A DNA stretch of 64,000 nt from Streptomyces collinus (GCF_031348265.1 NZ_CP133771.1:6634001-6698000), one strand, 5' to 3'. Counted from the first letter of the stretch, positions 1 through 8,758 are shown. Notes: a model not told the origin generated them from the sequence alone. Program-made: numbers and translations.

Positions 1-2945
1 CCGAGCGGGTCGATCCGCGTGGTCAACTGCCCTACCGCGTCGAGGCGGTAGTCGATGGTGCGTTCGTCGAAGTCGGTTTCCGAGACCAGGCGCCCGGCCG
101 CGTCGTACTGGTAGCTCCAGCCCAGACCTTGTGGGTTGGTGACACGGGTAAGGCGTAGGGCGGTGTCGTACTCGAACGTGTAGCGGGCGCCGTCCGGCCC
201 GGTGCGGGCAGTGAGGAGGTCGAAGTGGGTGTACTCGAACCGGGTCACTCCTCCAGCCGGGGAGGTACGGGTCAGGCAGTTGCCCTCACCATCGTATGTC
301 CATGACTCGGTGGCGCCGTCCGGGGCCGTGCGGCGGGCGAGTTGCCCGTCGGCGTTCCAGGTGAGTCTGGTGTCTCTGCCCACAGCGTCGACGGTGCTTA
401 CGAGTCTGCCGAGAGCATCGCGTCCCACGCGCGTGGTGCCGCCGGCCGGGTCAGTGACCTCCACCGGCAGGCCCGCGGCGTCGCAGACCACATGGGTCGT
501 GGCGCCGAGGGGGTCGGTGACGGAGGTGATGCGGCCGGCGTCGTCGTAGGCATAGCAGGTGGCGTGGCCAGCCGCGTCGGTGACCCTGATCCGATTGCCG
601 CACTCGTCGAATTCCTGTGTGCGCCGGGTGCCGTCCGGCTCGATGAACTCCACCGGCAGTCCAAGCGAGCCGCGCACGATGCGCGATCCGTTGCCGTCGG
701 GCCGAGTGACCACGACGAGCCAGCCGTCCTCGTCGTAGGCGTAGACGGTGGTGCGACCGAGTGGATCGGTGCGCGTCAGGAGGTTGCCGCGCGGGTCGTA
801 GGTGAAGCGGGTGGTGTGGCCGAGGGGGTCGGTGACGGCCAGGAGACGGCAGCCCGGGCCGAACACGTGGCGGGTCGCGTGCCCGGCGGCGGTGGTGAGT
901 GTGGTGGTGCGGTGGCCTGTTTCGGGGTCGGGTTCGGTGTAGGTCAGGGTGATCTGGACGTGGCCTGCTTCGCCGCCTTCGGCGATGACGCGGTCGTGGT
1001 CGTCGTAGATGTAGTCGTAGCGGCTGTTGTTGGAGTCGATCCAGGCGATGACGCGGTGGCGGTCGTCGTAGACGAAGGTGGTGGTGGCACCGGAGGGTTT
1101 GGTGACGGTGGTGAGGTTGCCGTCCTGATAGCCGTAGTTCATCAGGGGCAGGTCCGCGCCGCCCTCGCCCGCGCCGGCCAGGGACAGGGCGGTGACCAGG
1201 CCGTCGGCGACGGACAGCTTCACCTGATGGCCCGCCGAGTGGACCAGGGCCAGCGGCAGGCCGTTCTCGCCGCGGTCGACGGTGATGGTGTGGCCGTTGC
1301 GTTCGGTGATGCCCGACAGCCAGGCCTCCCCGTCGTCCCCCGGTTCGCTGCCGGACGGGGCGGTGAAGTGGAAGGTCAGGCCGCTGGCGGGGTCGGTGAC
1401 GGTGTAGTCGCCGTCGGCGTCGCGGGCCAGCAGGGTGCGGCCTCTGCCCGATGAGGGGGTGGTGGGGGCGCCGGGGACCGGGTGCGGGTACGGGATCAGG
1501 AGGCCGTCGGCGGTGACGTGGACGACGCCGATGGCGTCGATCTGAAGGCGCTCGTCGACGGTGGAGGTCCAGGAGGGGCCTAGGAAGCGGCCGACCGCGC
1601 AGCCGGACTCGGTGCGGCGGGTGAAGACCAGCGGCAGGATGCCGGGTATCTCGACGTCGGTCTGGGGCAGGAACATCCGGCCGGAGGCGAGGTCGACGGG
1701 GTCGGTGCCGTCGGTGGTGCGCTCGCCGTCGGGGCGGTTGTGGGTGCCGTCGGGGGCGTCGTCGACCAGTTTGCGCGCCCGTGCGGCGTCGGCGGCCTCC
1801 TCCGCGATGCGGATGCCCTTGACCGCGGCGCCGCCGCCACCGGTGGCCGCGGTCAGCGCGAGGTCGGGAATCAGCCTGCCGAAGCCCTCGGCCGGGTCCT
1901 TCATGAAGTCGCTGACCATCTGCTTGCCGGTGCCGACCGGGTCGTTGGCGGCGACGATCAGCCCGGCGGCCAGGCTGTTGAGAGACGTGGCGTACTCGGC
2001 CGGATGCGTGATGTTGTACGGGTCGACGGGGTTGACGCTGCGGACGAAGTTGAGAATGCCCGCCGTGCCCTTGATGATGCCGCCCCCGACATGGTCGCCC
2101 ATGATCTGGAACTCCTGGAACCCGCCGGCCAGTTGCTCGGCGTAGGACGGCTTCTGCGGGGCCATGTCACGGGCGGTGCGGACCGCGGTGCGCGCCGTCT
2201 CCGCAGCCGAGTTCCGCTGCTTGCGGGCCTCGGCGAGGATGTCCTGCGCCTCCTGCATCAGCTTCTTGCCGGGGTCCTCGAACGTCGCCGCCGGCCTGGG
2301 CGGGAGCGAGGACGGGTCGCGTTTGTCGGCGGGCTGGGCGTTGTAGCGGTCGACGGCGCTGTTGAAGTCGTCGACCTTCTTGCGGTGGGCGTCGGCGGCG
2401 TCCTCGGAGGCCTTGACGCCCTCCTTCCACTTGTCGATCGCCGTCTGCGCCTGTGCCTGCGCCCAGGTGATCGTGCCGGCGAACGCGTCGAGCGCGCCGA
2501 GCGCCTTCGCACAGGCGTCGGCGGCGGCGTACCACTTGGGCGGCTGGGTGCTCACCGCGGTGCGCAGCGCTTGGGCCGTCTCGCCCTTGAGCCGGGAGGA
2601 GTCCAGGCCCTTGAGACCGTCACCGGCGTCGTCGAAGGCCGTCTGAAAGGCCCGGAGCTTGTCGGCGGTGGCGGTGACCTTGCTCGGGCTGCCGTAGATC
2701 AGCTTGGTCTTGTCCTCGGTCTGTCCGAGGTCCATCTCGTCGACCTCGGCGCCCATCCGGTTGGCGACCGAACGGGACTGCTCACGCACCCAGTCCGCAC
2801 CCGACTCCCAGCCGACGTCGTCCAGCCGGTCGGCGGTCCAGTTACCGGCGTCCTCGACCCGGTTGCCGGCCCATTCGACACCGTCCTCGACCGCGTTCTC
2901 GACCGAGTCGGGCGTGATGTCGCTGATGAAGTCGCCTATACCCAC
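1..2945 (-). CDS. RHS/YD-repeat protein, polymorphic-toxin type (C-terminus outside window)
   Basis: Starts at GTG 2945, two bases after the stop of the preceding gene, with GGGGGGAA as ribosome site; open to base 1 (981 codons visible). Residues 1-330 are alanine-rich and mostly helical with no signal peptide, as in type VII-associated secreted proteins. From about residue 410 comes the DUF6531-like entry segment (DPVDLASGRMFLPQTDVEI). From about 600 onward there are repeated YD units such as TRFTYDPRGNLLTRTDPLG and THVVCDAAGLPVEVTDPAG. Known for the family: the repeats form a shell enclosing a variable C-terminal toxin. Inferred: this is the effector of a three-gene operon. The toxin tip and any immunity gene lie beyond the left edge, so its activity cannot be named. 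Confidence 0.85.
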   Translation of the reverse strand, partial: MGIGDFISDITPDSVENAVEDGVEWAGNRVEDAGNWTADRLDDVGWESGADWVREQSRSVANRMGAEVDEMDLGQTEDKTKLIYGSPSKVTATADKLRAFQTAFDDAGDGLKGLDSSRLKGETAQALRTAVSTQPPKWYAAADACAKALGALDAFAGTITWAQAQAQTAIDKWKEGVKASEDAADAHRKKVDDFNSAVDRYNAQPADKRDPSSLPPRPAATFEDPGKKLMQEAQDILAEARKQRNSAAETARTAVRTARDMAPQKPSYAEQLAGGFQEFQIMGDHVGGGIIKGTAGILNFVRSVNPVDPYNITHPAEYATSLNSLAAGLIVAANDPVGTGKQMVSDFMKDPAEGFGRLIPDLALTAATGGGGAAVKGIRIAEEAADAARARKLVDDAPDGTHNRPDGERTTDGTDPVDLASGRMFLPQTDVEIPGILPLVFTRRTESGCAVGRFLGPSWTSTVDERLQIDAIGVVHVTADGLLIPYPHPVPGAPTTPSSGRGRTLLARDADGDYTVTDPASGLTFHFTAPSGSEPGDDGEAWLSGITERNGHTITVDRGENGLPLALVHSAGHQVKLSVADGLVTALSLAGAGEGGADLPLMNYGYQDGNLTTVTKPSGATTTFVYDDRHRVIAWIDSNNSRYDYIYDDHDRVIAEGGEAGHVQITLTYTEPDPETGHRTTTLTTAAGHATRHVFGPGCRLLAVTDPLGHTTRFTYDPRGNLLTRTDPLGRTTVYAYDEDGWLVVVTRPDGNGSRIVRGSLGLPVEFIEPDGTRRTQEFDECGNRIRVTDAAGHATCYAYDDAGRITSVTDPLGATTHVVCDAAGLPVEVTDPAGGTTRVGRDALGRLVSTVDAVGRDTRLTWNADGQLARRTAPDGATESWTYDGEGNCLTRTSPAGGVTRFEYTHFDLLTARTGPDGARYTFEYDTALRLTRVTNPQGLGWSYQYDAAGRLVSETDFDERTIDYRLDAVGQLTTRIDPL

Positions 2946-2947
2946 CG

Positions 2948-3601
2948 TCAGTTCCCCCCGGACTCACCCTGCTGCGCCTGCTGGGCGCGTTCCTCCGGTG
3001 ACGGGCCGAAGGTGTTGTCCAGCGCCTGGTTCCACTGGTCGTCGGAGACCCCCGACGCGTCGATGATCGCCTGCGACCGCCGGCCGCCCTCGCCCTCGGT
3101 GAGGACCGTGCGGCCGGTGTCCTTCCACGTCTGCTCGATGTCCTCCCCGGCCTTGTCGAACGACTCCGCGCTCCAGTCCGGGTTCAGGTAGTCCGGCGTG
3201 ACGATGTCACCCCAGCCCTGCTGGGCGATCTCCTCCTCGGTGGCATGCGGGTTGCCGCCCATCACGGAATTGACGCCCACCTTCAGCGTGCCCTCGACGT
3301 ACTGGTCGTGCTCCCACTGGGTGCCCGCCGCCAGGCCGAGGCGGTTCGCAAGCGCGCTGGCGTCGCCCACCAGGGCCCGCACACCCCACTCCCAGCGCTC
3401 GCAGAAGTCCTCGAAGTCGACCGAGAGACCGTGGTGCCCGGCCTCCATCCCGGTCATCGCCAGCTCCGAAAAGCCCTTGCCCAGCACCGAACCGGTGGCG
3501 CCGCCCAGATCACCGAGCCCGTCGATGGTCGCGCCCACGCCCTGCGTGAACTTCGCGACAGACGCCTTGTCGAACTGCAGATCAGCCCCGTCACCGCCCA
3601 T
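2948..3601 (-). CDS. Helical partner of the RHS protein (type VII-associated, hypothetical)
   Basis: 217 aa from ATG 3601, which lies inside the last codons of the upstream SseB-like gene (11-bp overlap). The stop is two bases before the RHS start, so all three genes are translationally coupled. The N-terminal half (about residues 10-110) is a predicted helical hairpin with small residues and a DFEDFCERWEWGVRALVGDA stretch, reminiscent of WXG100-like or ESX-secreted proteins. The C-terminal half is acidic and glutamine-rich. No catalytic motif, signal peptide or membrane segment is seen. By position it may be a secretion partner or chaperone of the RHS protein. That role is inferred from context only. 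Confidence 0.6.
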   Translation of the reverse strand: MGGDGADLQFDKASVAKFTQGVGATIDGLGDLGGATGSVLGKGFSELAMTGMEAGHHGLSVDFEDFCERWEWGVRALVGDASALANRLGLAAGTQWEHDQYVEGTLKVGVNSVMGGNPHATEEEIAQQGWGDIVTPDYLNPDWSAESFDKAGEDIEQTWKDTGRTVLTEGEGGRRSQAIIDASGVSDDQWNQALDNTFGPSPEERAQQAQQGESGGN

Positions 3602-4070
3602 GGCCCAGCCCCTCCTTCGCCTCGCCGGAGTCGACGGCGACGCCGTCCGCAACGATGCCGACGACCGGCGGGAAGAACATCGACCCGTCCTCGGTGGCGA
3701 TGTCGACGGCGAGACCGGCGGGCTCGTCCAAAGACGGCACGACCTCGTCGACGATGCGCGCGCCCAACAGCGCCGCGTAGTCCATCGGCTGATCACCGGA
3801 TCCGTGCAGCAAGGCGAACCGGGCCAGTGCGGCCTCGTCGGTGAACCCGCAGATCCACCGCACCCCGCCCGACCACGCCGACCAGAGGCCTCCACCGGCC
3901 GTCGGCACCAGAAGGACCGAGCGCCGCATCTCACCGATCAGCGCCCGGGGGTCACCGACTCCCCTTCTCTGCTCGGCGATTCGCTCGGCGAGCGCTGTCC
4001 TGGTCTGCTGCACGGCCTCTCCCCGTCCTGGGTGACTGATGGCACCGTAGATCAAGACGCCCGCGAACAT
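3591..4070 (-). CDS. SseB-like domain protein
   Basis: 159 aa; ATG 4070 has a good ribosome site (CCAGGAG, about ten bases upstream). The central part (RALIGEMRRSVLLVPTAGGG, then WICGFTDEAALARFALLHG) looks like the SseB N-terminal domain fold, common in Streptomyces next to RHS/WXG-type genes. The C-terminal part (GLAVDIATEDGSMFFPPVVG) also fits that fold. It is the first gene of the operon and overlaps the next gene by 11 bp. Function is unknown; a role with the RHS protein is suggested only by synteny. The family call rests on pattern recognition, not a profile search. Confidence 0.55.
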   Translation of the reverse strand: MFAGVLIYGAISHPGRGEAVQQTRTALAERIAEQRRGVGDPRALIGEMRRSVLLVPTAGGGLWSAWSGGVRWICGFTDEAALARFALLHGSGDQPMDYAALLGARIVDEVVPSLDEPAGLAVDIATEDGSMFFPPVVGIVADGVAVDSGEAKEGLGHGR

Positions 4071-4189
4071 GGCGGTGGTTCTCCTGGAGGCTCATCAAGG
4101 CCCTGCATGTGGCCCTCAGTTCGAGACCGCCGCAGTCGGGCCAGGGCTCCTGAACTGCGGTTTGTGCGCGCATGATGCGCTCGGGTGGA

Positions 4190-5023
4190 TCAGCGCAGTC
4201 CGGCGAAGAGATCGTTCTCGGGTACGGCGGTGCCGGTGGTGTCCTGGACACGTACGAAGGTCTCCATGCCCATCAACTCGCCGAACCTCTCCTTGCCCAT
4301 CTTGAGGAAGAAGATGTTCTCGCCCTGACTGGCGTGTGCGGCCAGCGCGTCGAACTTCTGGCCGCTGAAGGCGGTGGTGTCCACCCACGTGGTGATCTCG
4401 TCGTCGGGCAGGCCGATCTCGGCCAGTGCGGCGGTCTCGGCGGGATCCGGCTCCGGCATGTCCTCACCGAACTCGCGCATGATCTCGCGGAATCGACGCA
4501 TCCCCGAGCGGGGCATCGTGGTCCAGTACACCTTCGGCGTCAGCGTGGTCATCTCCAGCGCCGCCATCGTGATGCGGTGGGCCTGGATGTGGTCGGGGTG
4601 GCCGTAGAAACCGTTCTCGTCGTAGGTGACGACCACATCGGGCCGGTAGTGCCGCATGAGTTCCGCGAGTCGCTCCGCGCCTTCTGATACGGGGGTCTGC
4701 CAGAACGATCCGGGGGCGTCGTTGCTCGGCCAGCCCATCATTCCGGAGTCGGCATAGTCGAGCATCTCCAGATCGCTGATCTTCAGGACCTCACAGCTCG
4801 CCTCGAGTTCTTGACGGCGCATCAGGGCGACCGCCGCCGGATCGTGCCCGGGATCGCCCGGCTTGACGCCCCCCGGTCCGTCACCGCAACCGCCGTCGGT
4901 ACATGTCACGAGAACCGTCCGGATGCCTTCCGCCGCGTACCGCGCGAGGACCCCTCCGGTTCCGGTGGCCTCGTCGTCGGGGTGGGCGTGCACTGCCATG
5001 AGCGTCAACGGCCGGTCAGTCAT
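4190..5023 (-). CDS. PIG-L family deacetylase (Mca/MshB-like)
   Basis: 277 aa. ATG 5023 is chosen because AAGGA sits seven bases upstream and the conserved N-terminus starts there; the frame is open further upstream but without homology. HPDDE at residues 14-18 and the later GHPDHIQAH motif are the zinc ligands and catalytic residues of the PIG-L/LmbE fold. The TDGGCGDGPGGVKPGDPGHD segment resembles mycothiol conjugate amidases and MshB-type deacetylases. Known family role: zinc-dependent removal of an acyl group from N-acetylglucosaminyl substrates, including mycothiol metabolism. The substrate here is unknown. It is cytoplasmic and transcribed alone; the strong hairpin at 5239-5288 separates it from the gene upstream. 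Confidence 0.85.
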   Translation of the reverse strand: MTDRPLTLMAVHAHPDDEATGTGGVLARYAAEGIRTVLVTCTDGGCGDGPGGVKPGDPGHDPAAVALMRRQELEASCEVLKISDLEMLDYADSGMMGWPSNDAPGSFWQTPVSEGAERLAELMRHYRPDVVVTYDENGFYGHPDHIQAHRITMAALEMTTLTPKVYWTTMPRSGMRRFREIMREFGEDMPEPDPAETAALAEIGLPDDEITTWVDTTAFSGQKFDALAAHASQGENIFFLKMGKERFGELMGMETFVRVQDTTGTAVPENDLFAGLR

Positions 5024-5238
5024 GAAACAGTCCTTCTGCAGGCAACAGGTCTTGGTCCGAATGCGCGGCGGGCATACCGCGATCCCGGGGTCCGGATCCT
5101 GGTTGGGGCGGACGACCCTGTGATCGCCGTGTTCCCCGCCCGTGCGGCTCCGGTCCCTCGGTCGATACAACCGTGCCGGCCGGTCCGGCTGTTCCCGGCG
5201 TGTCCGCCCGGCCTCGTCCGCGGCGGGTGCGACGACGG

Positions 5239-5288
5239 GGAGGCCGCCTCGAACCGCGCTTCGCCAAGCGCGGTTCGAGGCGGCCTCC
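5239..5288. terminator. Perfect 23-bp hairpin, likely terminator
   Basis: Two 23-base arms are exactly complementary around the four-base loop CGCC (5262-5265). There is no T-run. It lies downstream of the NmrA-like gene and upstream of the deacetylase, both on the minus strand, so it probably ends the NmrA transcript; U-less hairpin terminators are common in Streptomyces. Confidence 0.75.
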
Positions 5289-5347
5289 ACTCCTCTTCGG
5301 CCGGACTCCGGCCCGGTGCTCTCGTCTGCTCCGGACGGCTCGGCGGC

Positions 5348-6325
5348 TCAGGAAGCCGCCGCCAGTCTCCGGATGCGCGGATGGTTTTCCAACGCCCAGC
5401 GCACGGTCTTCGGCGGGCGTCCGAGCAGGGTCTCCAGCTGGTCGGTGGTGCCGCGGTACCCACCGCCGCCCATCAGCCGGGTCAGGGTCTTCAGATGCTC
5501 CGCGGTGTGCGGGAGCGCGGCCAGGGTGGTGTCGACGTAGGTCTCGTTCCAGGTTTCGACGTCCTCGGGAACGTACGTGACCGGGCGTCCCAGCACGGCC
5601 GCGTAGTCCTCCGCGAACCCGTGCATGTCCTTGAGCTCCGGGCCGTTGAGGTCGTAGGACTCCGAGATGTGCGGTGCCGGGTCGGTCAGGATCTTCACGC
5701 ACAGCTCCGCGACGTCGTAACCCGCGATGGGCGCGAGCCGGTGGTCGCCGAAGGGCAGGCGCAGTTCACCTCTGCTCAGCGGCTCCAGTGCCAGCCAGGT
5801 CAGCAGCGGGTTCTCGACGAACATGGCTCCGCGGATGTTGACGGTCGGAAGGCCGGACCAGTCCAGCACCTGCTCGGCGATCCAGTGGGCCCGCTGCTGC
5901 GGCGACCAGTCGGCGACGAGTCCGCCGAGCCACGCGCGCCGTTCCTCCTCCGGCGCGGTCATCTTCTCGTACGTCATGAACGACTGCTCGTACTCGGAGA
6001 TGTTGACGAACACCTCGATGTCGCCCCGGTCCCGTGCCGCCGCGGCCATCAGGCTGACGGCGTCGGTGTAGTAGGGCGACAGGCTCATGCTGAAGTAGAT
6101 GCGCCGGACGCCCTTCAGCGCGGCGGTCACGTCGGCGATGGTGAGGAGGTCACCGACGAAGACCTCGGCGCCGGCCTGGCGGAGCGATTCGGCGCGTTCG
6201 TCGTCCTGGCGCACGAAGGCCCGCACCGGCTCGCCTTCTTCGAGCAGCATGTCGACCATCGTCCGGCTCACACCGCCGATCTCGCCGGCGGCACCGGTGA
6301 TCAGGATGTGATTGCGCTCTGGCAT
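5348..6325 (-). CDS. NmrA-like NAD(P)-binding protein
   Basis: 325 aa. ATG 6325 is chosen for the GAGGA eight bases upstream and because the Rossmann motif GAAGEIG begins at residue 10. The body has the NmrA/SDR-atypical pattern: GAEVFVGDLLTIADVTAALKG, then PTVNIRGAMFVENPL and the PLSRGELRLPFGDHRLAPI segment. The family includes quinone reductases and redox-sensing proteins that bind NAD(P)H, often lacking the SDR catalytic Tyr-Lys pair. It lies downstream of the decayed SDR gene on the same strand, so it may have been in one operon driven from the operator at 6932-6970. No operator copy precedes it directly. Substrate unknown. Confidence 0.8.
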   Translation of the reverse strand: MPERNHILITGAAGEIGGVSRTMVDMLLEEGEPVRAFVRQDDERAESLRQAGAEVFVGDLLTIADVTAALKGVRRIYFSMSLSPYYTDAVSLMAAAARDRGDIEVFVNISEYEQSFMTYEKMTAPEEERRAWLGGLVADWSPQQRAHWIAEQVLDWSGLPTVNIRGAMFVENPLLTWLALEPLSRGELRLPFGDHRLAPIAGYDVAELCVKILTDPAPHISESYDLNGPELKDMHGFAEDYAAVLGRPVTYVPEDVETWNETYVDTTLAALPHTAEHLKTLTRLMGGGGYRGTTDQLETLLGRPPKTVRWALENHPRIRRLAAAS

Positions 6326-6419
6326 CAAGGTGTCCTCTGTCTGGTGGAGGTGGGACGGTGGTTCGGAAAGCCCGTGCGTCGCCTGCAAGTCAGCCGGCTG
6401 GTTGCTTCATCCTTCGGAT

Positions 6420-6910
6420 CTGCTGGTCGAAGTCCCCGGCGGGGGCGAGGCGGCGCAGTACGCGTGAGCGGCCGGCCCAGGGGGCCGGCGGTGCAGCGCG
6501 GCTTCGGCTTCGGGGCGGTGGGCGCCGTGACGATCGCCTGGTTCGACGACGGCGGGGGCGTCGCCGCCCCTGACGGCCTCCGCCCTGGTGCGGTCCGCGG
6601 TCTGCCGCTGTTGCGCGTACGCGTGCAGGGGAGTGTCGGGCTTCGCGCTGTCGGCCCCGAACCCGGTCCTGGTGTAGGCGGGTTCGATGATGATGAGCGC
6701 CCCGATGCCGTGGTCACGGATCTCGTGGTCCAGGGACTCGGTGTAGCCCTCGATCGCGTGCGGAGGCGCATCCGCATGACGCCGAAGACGCCGGTGTCGA
6801 AGACGGGCCGGGCCTGCTCGACTGAGGTCTCCTCTGCCGCACCCGTCGAGCCGACTCCGGCGTTGTCGACCAGGACGTCGATCGAGTGCCGCTGGCCGGT
6901 CTGTCGTCAT
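6420..6910 (-). pseudogene. Short-chain dehydrogenase remnant with internal deletions
   Basis: Reading from ATG 6910 (MTTDRPAALDR) the frame jumps to a recognisable SDR core, IDVLVDNAGVGSTGAAEETS then VFDTGVFGVMRM. It jumps again to the region after the active site, HAIEGYTESLDHEIRDHGIG then EPAYTRTGF. The N-terminal nucleotide-binding part and the stretch with the catalytic Ser and YxxxK are both missing, and the pieces lie in different frames. The gene therefore cannot make an active enzyme. It is divergent from the TetR gene at 7004 across a double operator, so it was probably that regulator's original target. Confidence 0.8.
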
Positions 6911-6931
6911 CGTGGATCCCCGAGCCCGCTC

Positions 6932-6970
6932 GAAACCGATCGGTTTCCGCTACAGTAAACCGATCGGTTT
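6932..6970. promoter_or_regulatory. Paired TetR-type operators in a divergent promoter
   Basis: Two palindromes: GAAACCGATCGGTTTC (6932-6947) and AAACCGATCGGTTT (6957-6970), centres 24 bp apart. They lie between the SDR remnant (minus) and the TetR gene (plus). The same core occurs upstream of three further genes at 8540, 10298-10339 and 10884-10921. Confidence 0.85.
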
Positions 6971-7003
6971 CCGTGTGCAAGGTCAATCAGGGGAAGTGAC
7001 GGC

Positions 7004-7528
7004 ATGGCCAGGATCGGTGCGCAGGAGAGGCGTGAGAGTGTCATCCGCGCGGCGGTCGCCGAGTTCGCGTGCACGGGCTATCACGGCACGTCCACGGCGG
7101 CGATCGCCCAGCGGGTCGGGGTCACGCAGCCGTATCTCTTCCGGCTCTTCCCGGACAAGAGGGCGATGTTCGTCGCCGCGCTGGTGCGGAGCATGGACGA
7201 CACCCGTCTGGCATTCGAGAGGGCGGCCGACGGAATGGAGGGCGGTGAGCATGCTCTTCAGGCCATGACGAACGCTTACGCGCAGCTGATCTCGACGCGC
7301 CCGGAAACGCTTCTGATGCAGATGCAGGGATACGCCACTGTGGCGGCCGCCGAGGCGCGGGGCGATGACCTGATCGGCGAGGTCGTCCGGGCCGGCTGGA
7401 TGCGGATCTGGGAGACCGTGCACCTGTCGCTGGGCGCCGACGCCGAGGAGACCGCGAGCTTCTTCGCCTGCGGCATGCTGGGCAACACCCTTACGGCCAT
7501 CGGGCTTCCTTCGGGTGCTGAGAGGTGA
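7004..7528 (+). CDS. TetR/AcrR family regulator (first)
   Basis: 174 aa. The N-terminal helix-turn-helix covers residues about 8-55 (RESVIRAAVAEFACTGYHGT, then AAIAQRVGVTQPYLFRLFPD). The ligand-binding half is helical, with YAQLISTRPETLLMQMQGYAT. ATG 7004 directly follows the paired operator at 6932-6970, so autoregulation is likely. It faces a decayed SDR gene. It or the second TetR gene (7938-8507) is the probable repressor acting on all four copies of the operator in this region. Which of the two binds cannot be told from sequence; a regulator next to its own operator and divergent target is the usual arrangement. Confidence 0.9.
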   Translation: MARIGAQERRESVIRAAVAEFACTGYHGTSTAAIAQRVGVTQPYLFRLFPDKRAMFVAALVRSMDDTRLAFERAADGMEGGEHALQAMTNAYAQLISTRPETLLMQMQGYATVAAAEARGDDLIGEVVRAGWMRIWETVHLSLGADAEETASFFACGMLGNTLTAIGLPSGAER

Positions 7529-7553
7529 GGCGGTGTTCCGGGCGGGTGATGCG

Positions 7554-7740
7554 TCAGCGCACTTCTGCCGAGTCGAGCAGGGTGGTCACCGCGGGGGTGA
7601 GCCCGGTCGGGTCGCCGGCCCGGATTCCCGCGCGGGCGCCGACGCCGTCGAAGGCCAGGCTGAGTTGTCGGGCCGGCAGATCGGGATCGCCGGCCCCACC
7701 CTGCTCTGCCCCGGCGGAGACGACGCCCGACAAGACAGCC
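7554..7740 (-). pseudogene. Duplicated C-terminal fragment of a TetR gene
   Basis: The minus strand encodes AGAEQGGAGDPDLPARQLSL, then FDGVGARAGIRAGDPTGLTP and VTTLLDSAEVR. This closely matches the last 58 or so residues of the intact TetR that ends at 7938. The flanking base string GTGATGCGTCAGCGCA occurs at the 3' end of both copies. No helix-turn-helix part is present; the 200 bases beyond it show no gene. This is a truncated tandem duplicate. Confidence 0.8.
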
Positions 7741-7937
7741 GTCCCCGGTGCAGTCCGGTGCGATCCTGTCGCCCCGGTACCCCGAAGCCGAACAGTGCGG
7801 GCACTCTCGCGACTTGCGGACGCCCCTCGGACAACCGAGGGCGAGGGTGTGACGCCGTGGGAGTTGCCCGGGTCGCCGGAGGGCGGATGCGGCTCGCCGC
7901 GCGCATCGGTCGCCGTGATTGCTCGCAACGTGATGCG

Positions 7938-8507
7938 TCAGCGCATGTCCGCCGCATCGAGCAGGGTGGTCACGGTAGGGGCGAGGAGCCCTGTCGGCGC
8001 GTCGGCTTTGATTCCCGCACGGGCGCTGGCGCCGTCGAAGACCAGGATCAGCTGCCGGGCCAGCAGGTCCGGGTCGCTCGCCCCGCCCTGTTCGGCCTCG
8101 GCGCGGAAGAAGGCTGTCAGGTTCTCCTTGACCTGGCGGGCCACCCGGCTCGCGGGGTGGCCCGGATCCTTGAGTTCGATCTGTGCGACGAGGTACCGGC
8201 ATCCTTGGAAGTCGGGTGCGTCGGCCTGTGATTCCGCCTGTTCGAAGACGTGCAGGATCCGCTCGCGGGGTGGGCGGTTGTCGTCCGCCGCGGGAAGGAG
8301 TGCCGTCACATAGGTGGAGGCGCCTTCCTCCAGGGTCGCCGCCAGGAGCTCGCCTTTGCTCTCGAACAGCTTGTACATGGAGCGCTTCGACACCCCCGCC
8401 GCCTTGCACAGCGCGTCGACGCCGATGTTGACACCGTCTCGGTAGGTGAGCGCGGCCGCTGCCTCCAGCAGTCGCTCTCGGGAGCTTGATTTTGCTTCGG
8501 TGGTCAT
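7938..8507 (-). CDS. TetR/AcrR family regulator (second)
   Basis: 189 aa from ATG 8507; the ribosome site is weak. The helix-turn-helix lies at residues about 9-55 (RERLLEAAAALTYRDGVNIG, then ALCKAAGVSKRSMYKLFESK). The C-terminal part, PDFQGCRYLVAQIELKDPGHPA, has the layout of the TetR_C subgroup that responds to small hydrophobic or electrophilic ligands. One copy of the palindrome AAACCGATCGGTTT lies 33 bp upstream (8540-8553), so the gene is under the same control as the pump and the hydrolase. Its last third is duplicated downstream as a fragment. Ligand unknown. Confidence 0.9.
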   Translation of the reverse strand: MTTEAKSSSRERLLEAAAALTYRDGVNIGVDALCKAAGVSKRSMYKLFESKGELLAATLEEGASTYVTALLPAADDNRPPRERILHVFEQAESQADAPDFQGCRYLVAQIELKDPGHPASRVARQVKENLTAFFRAEAEQGGASDPDLLARQLILVFDGASARAGIKADAPTGLLAPTVTTLLDAADMR

Positions 8508-8539
8508 ATCGCGAGGTTAACTCGATTCCGACGCATTGA

Positions 8540-8553
8540 AAACCGATCGGTTT
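8540..8553. promoter_or_regulatory. TetR-type operator upstream of the second TetR
   Basis: AAACCGATCGGTTT, a perfect 14-bp palindrome, begins 33 bp before ATG 8507 on the minus strand. It is the same core as the sites at 6932-6970 and 10884-10897. Confidence 0.85.
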
Positions 8554-8672
8554 ACAAGGTGCTCGGTCTCCCTTGCGGCCTCCAGGACCGGTGCGCACAC
8601 TCTGCTTGCCGCGTTCGGAGTGTCCATCGGCCGCGCGTGATCAGCCGCATCGTGGATGCCCTCGTGGATGCC

Positions 8673-8720
8673 CTCTACCGGCGGCGATCGCTTTGCCGAA
8701 GACCGAACGCGCCGGTAGAG
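8673..8720. terminator. Imperfect long hairpin after the efflux gene
   Basis: CTCTACCGGCG (8673-8683) is complementary to CGCCGGTAGAG (8710-8720) with a 26-base loop, and GATGCCC/GGGCATC flank it. It is downstream of the minus-strand transporter that ends at 8759 and could terminate it. The large loop makes this uncertain. Confidence 0.45.
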
Positions 8721-8758
8721 GTGAGGCGCAGGGCATCGCCCTCACGGTGGACTCACGC

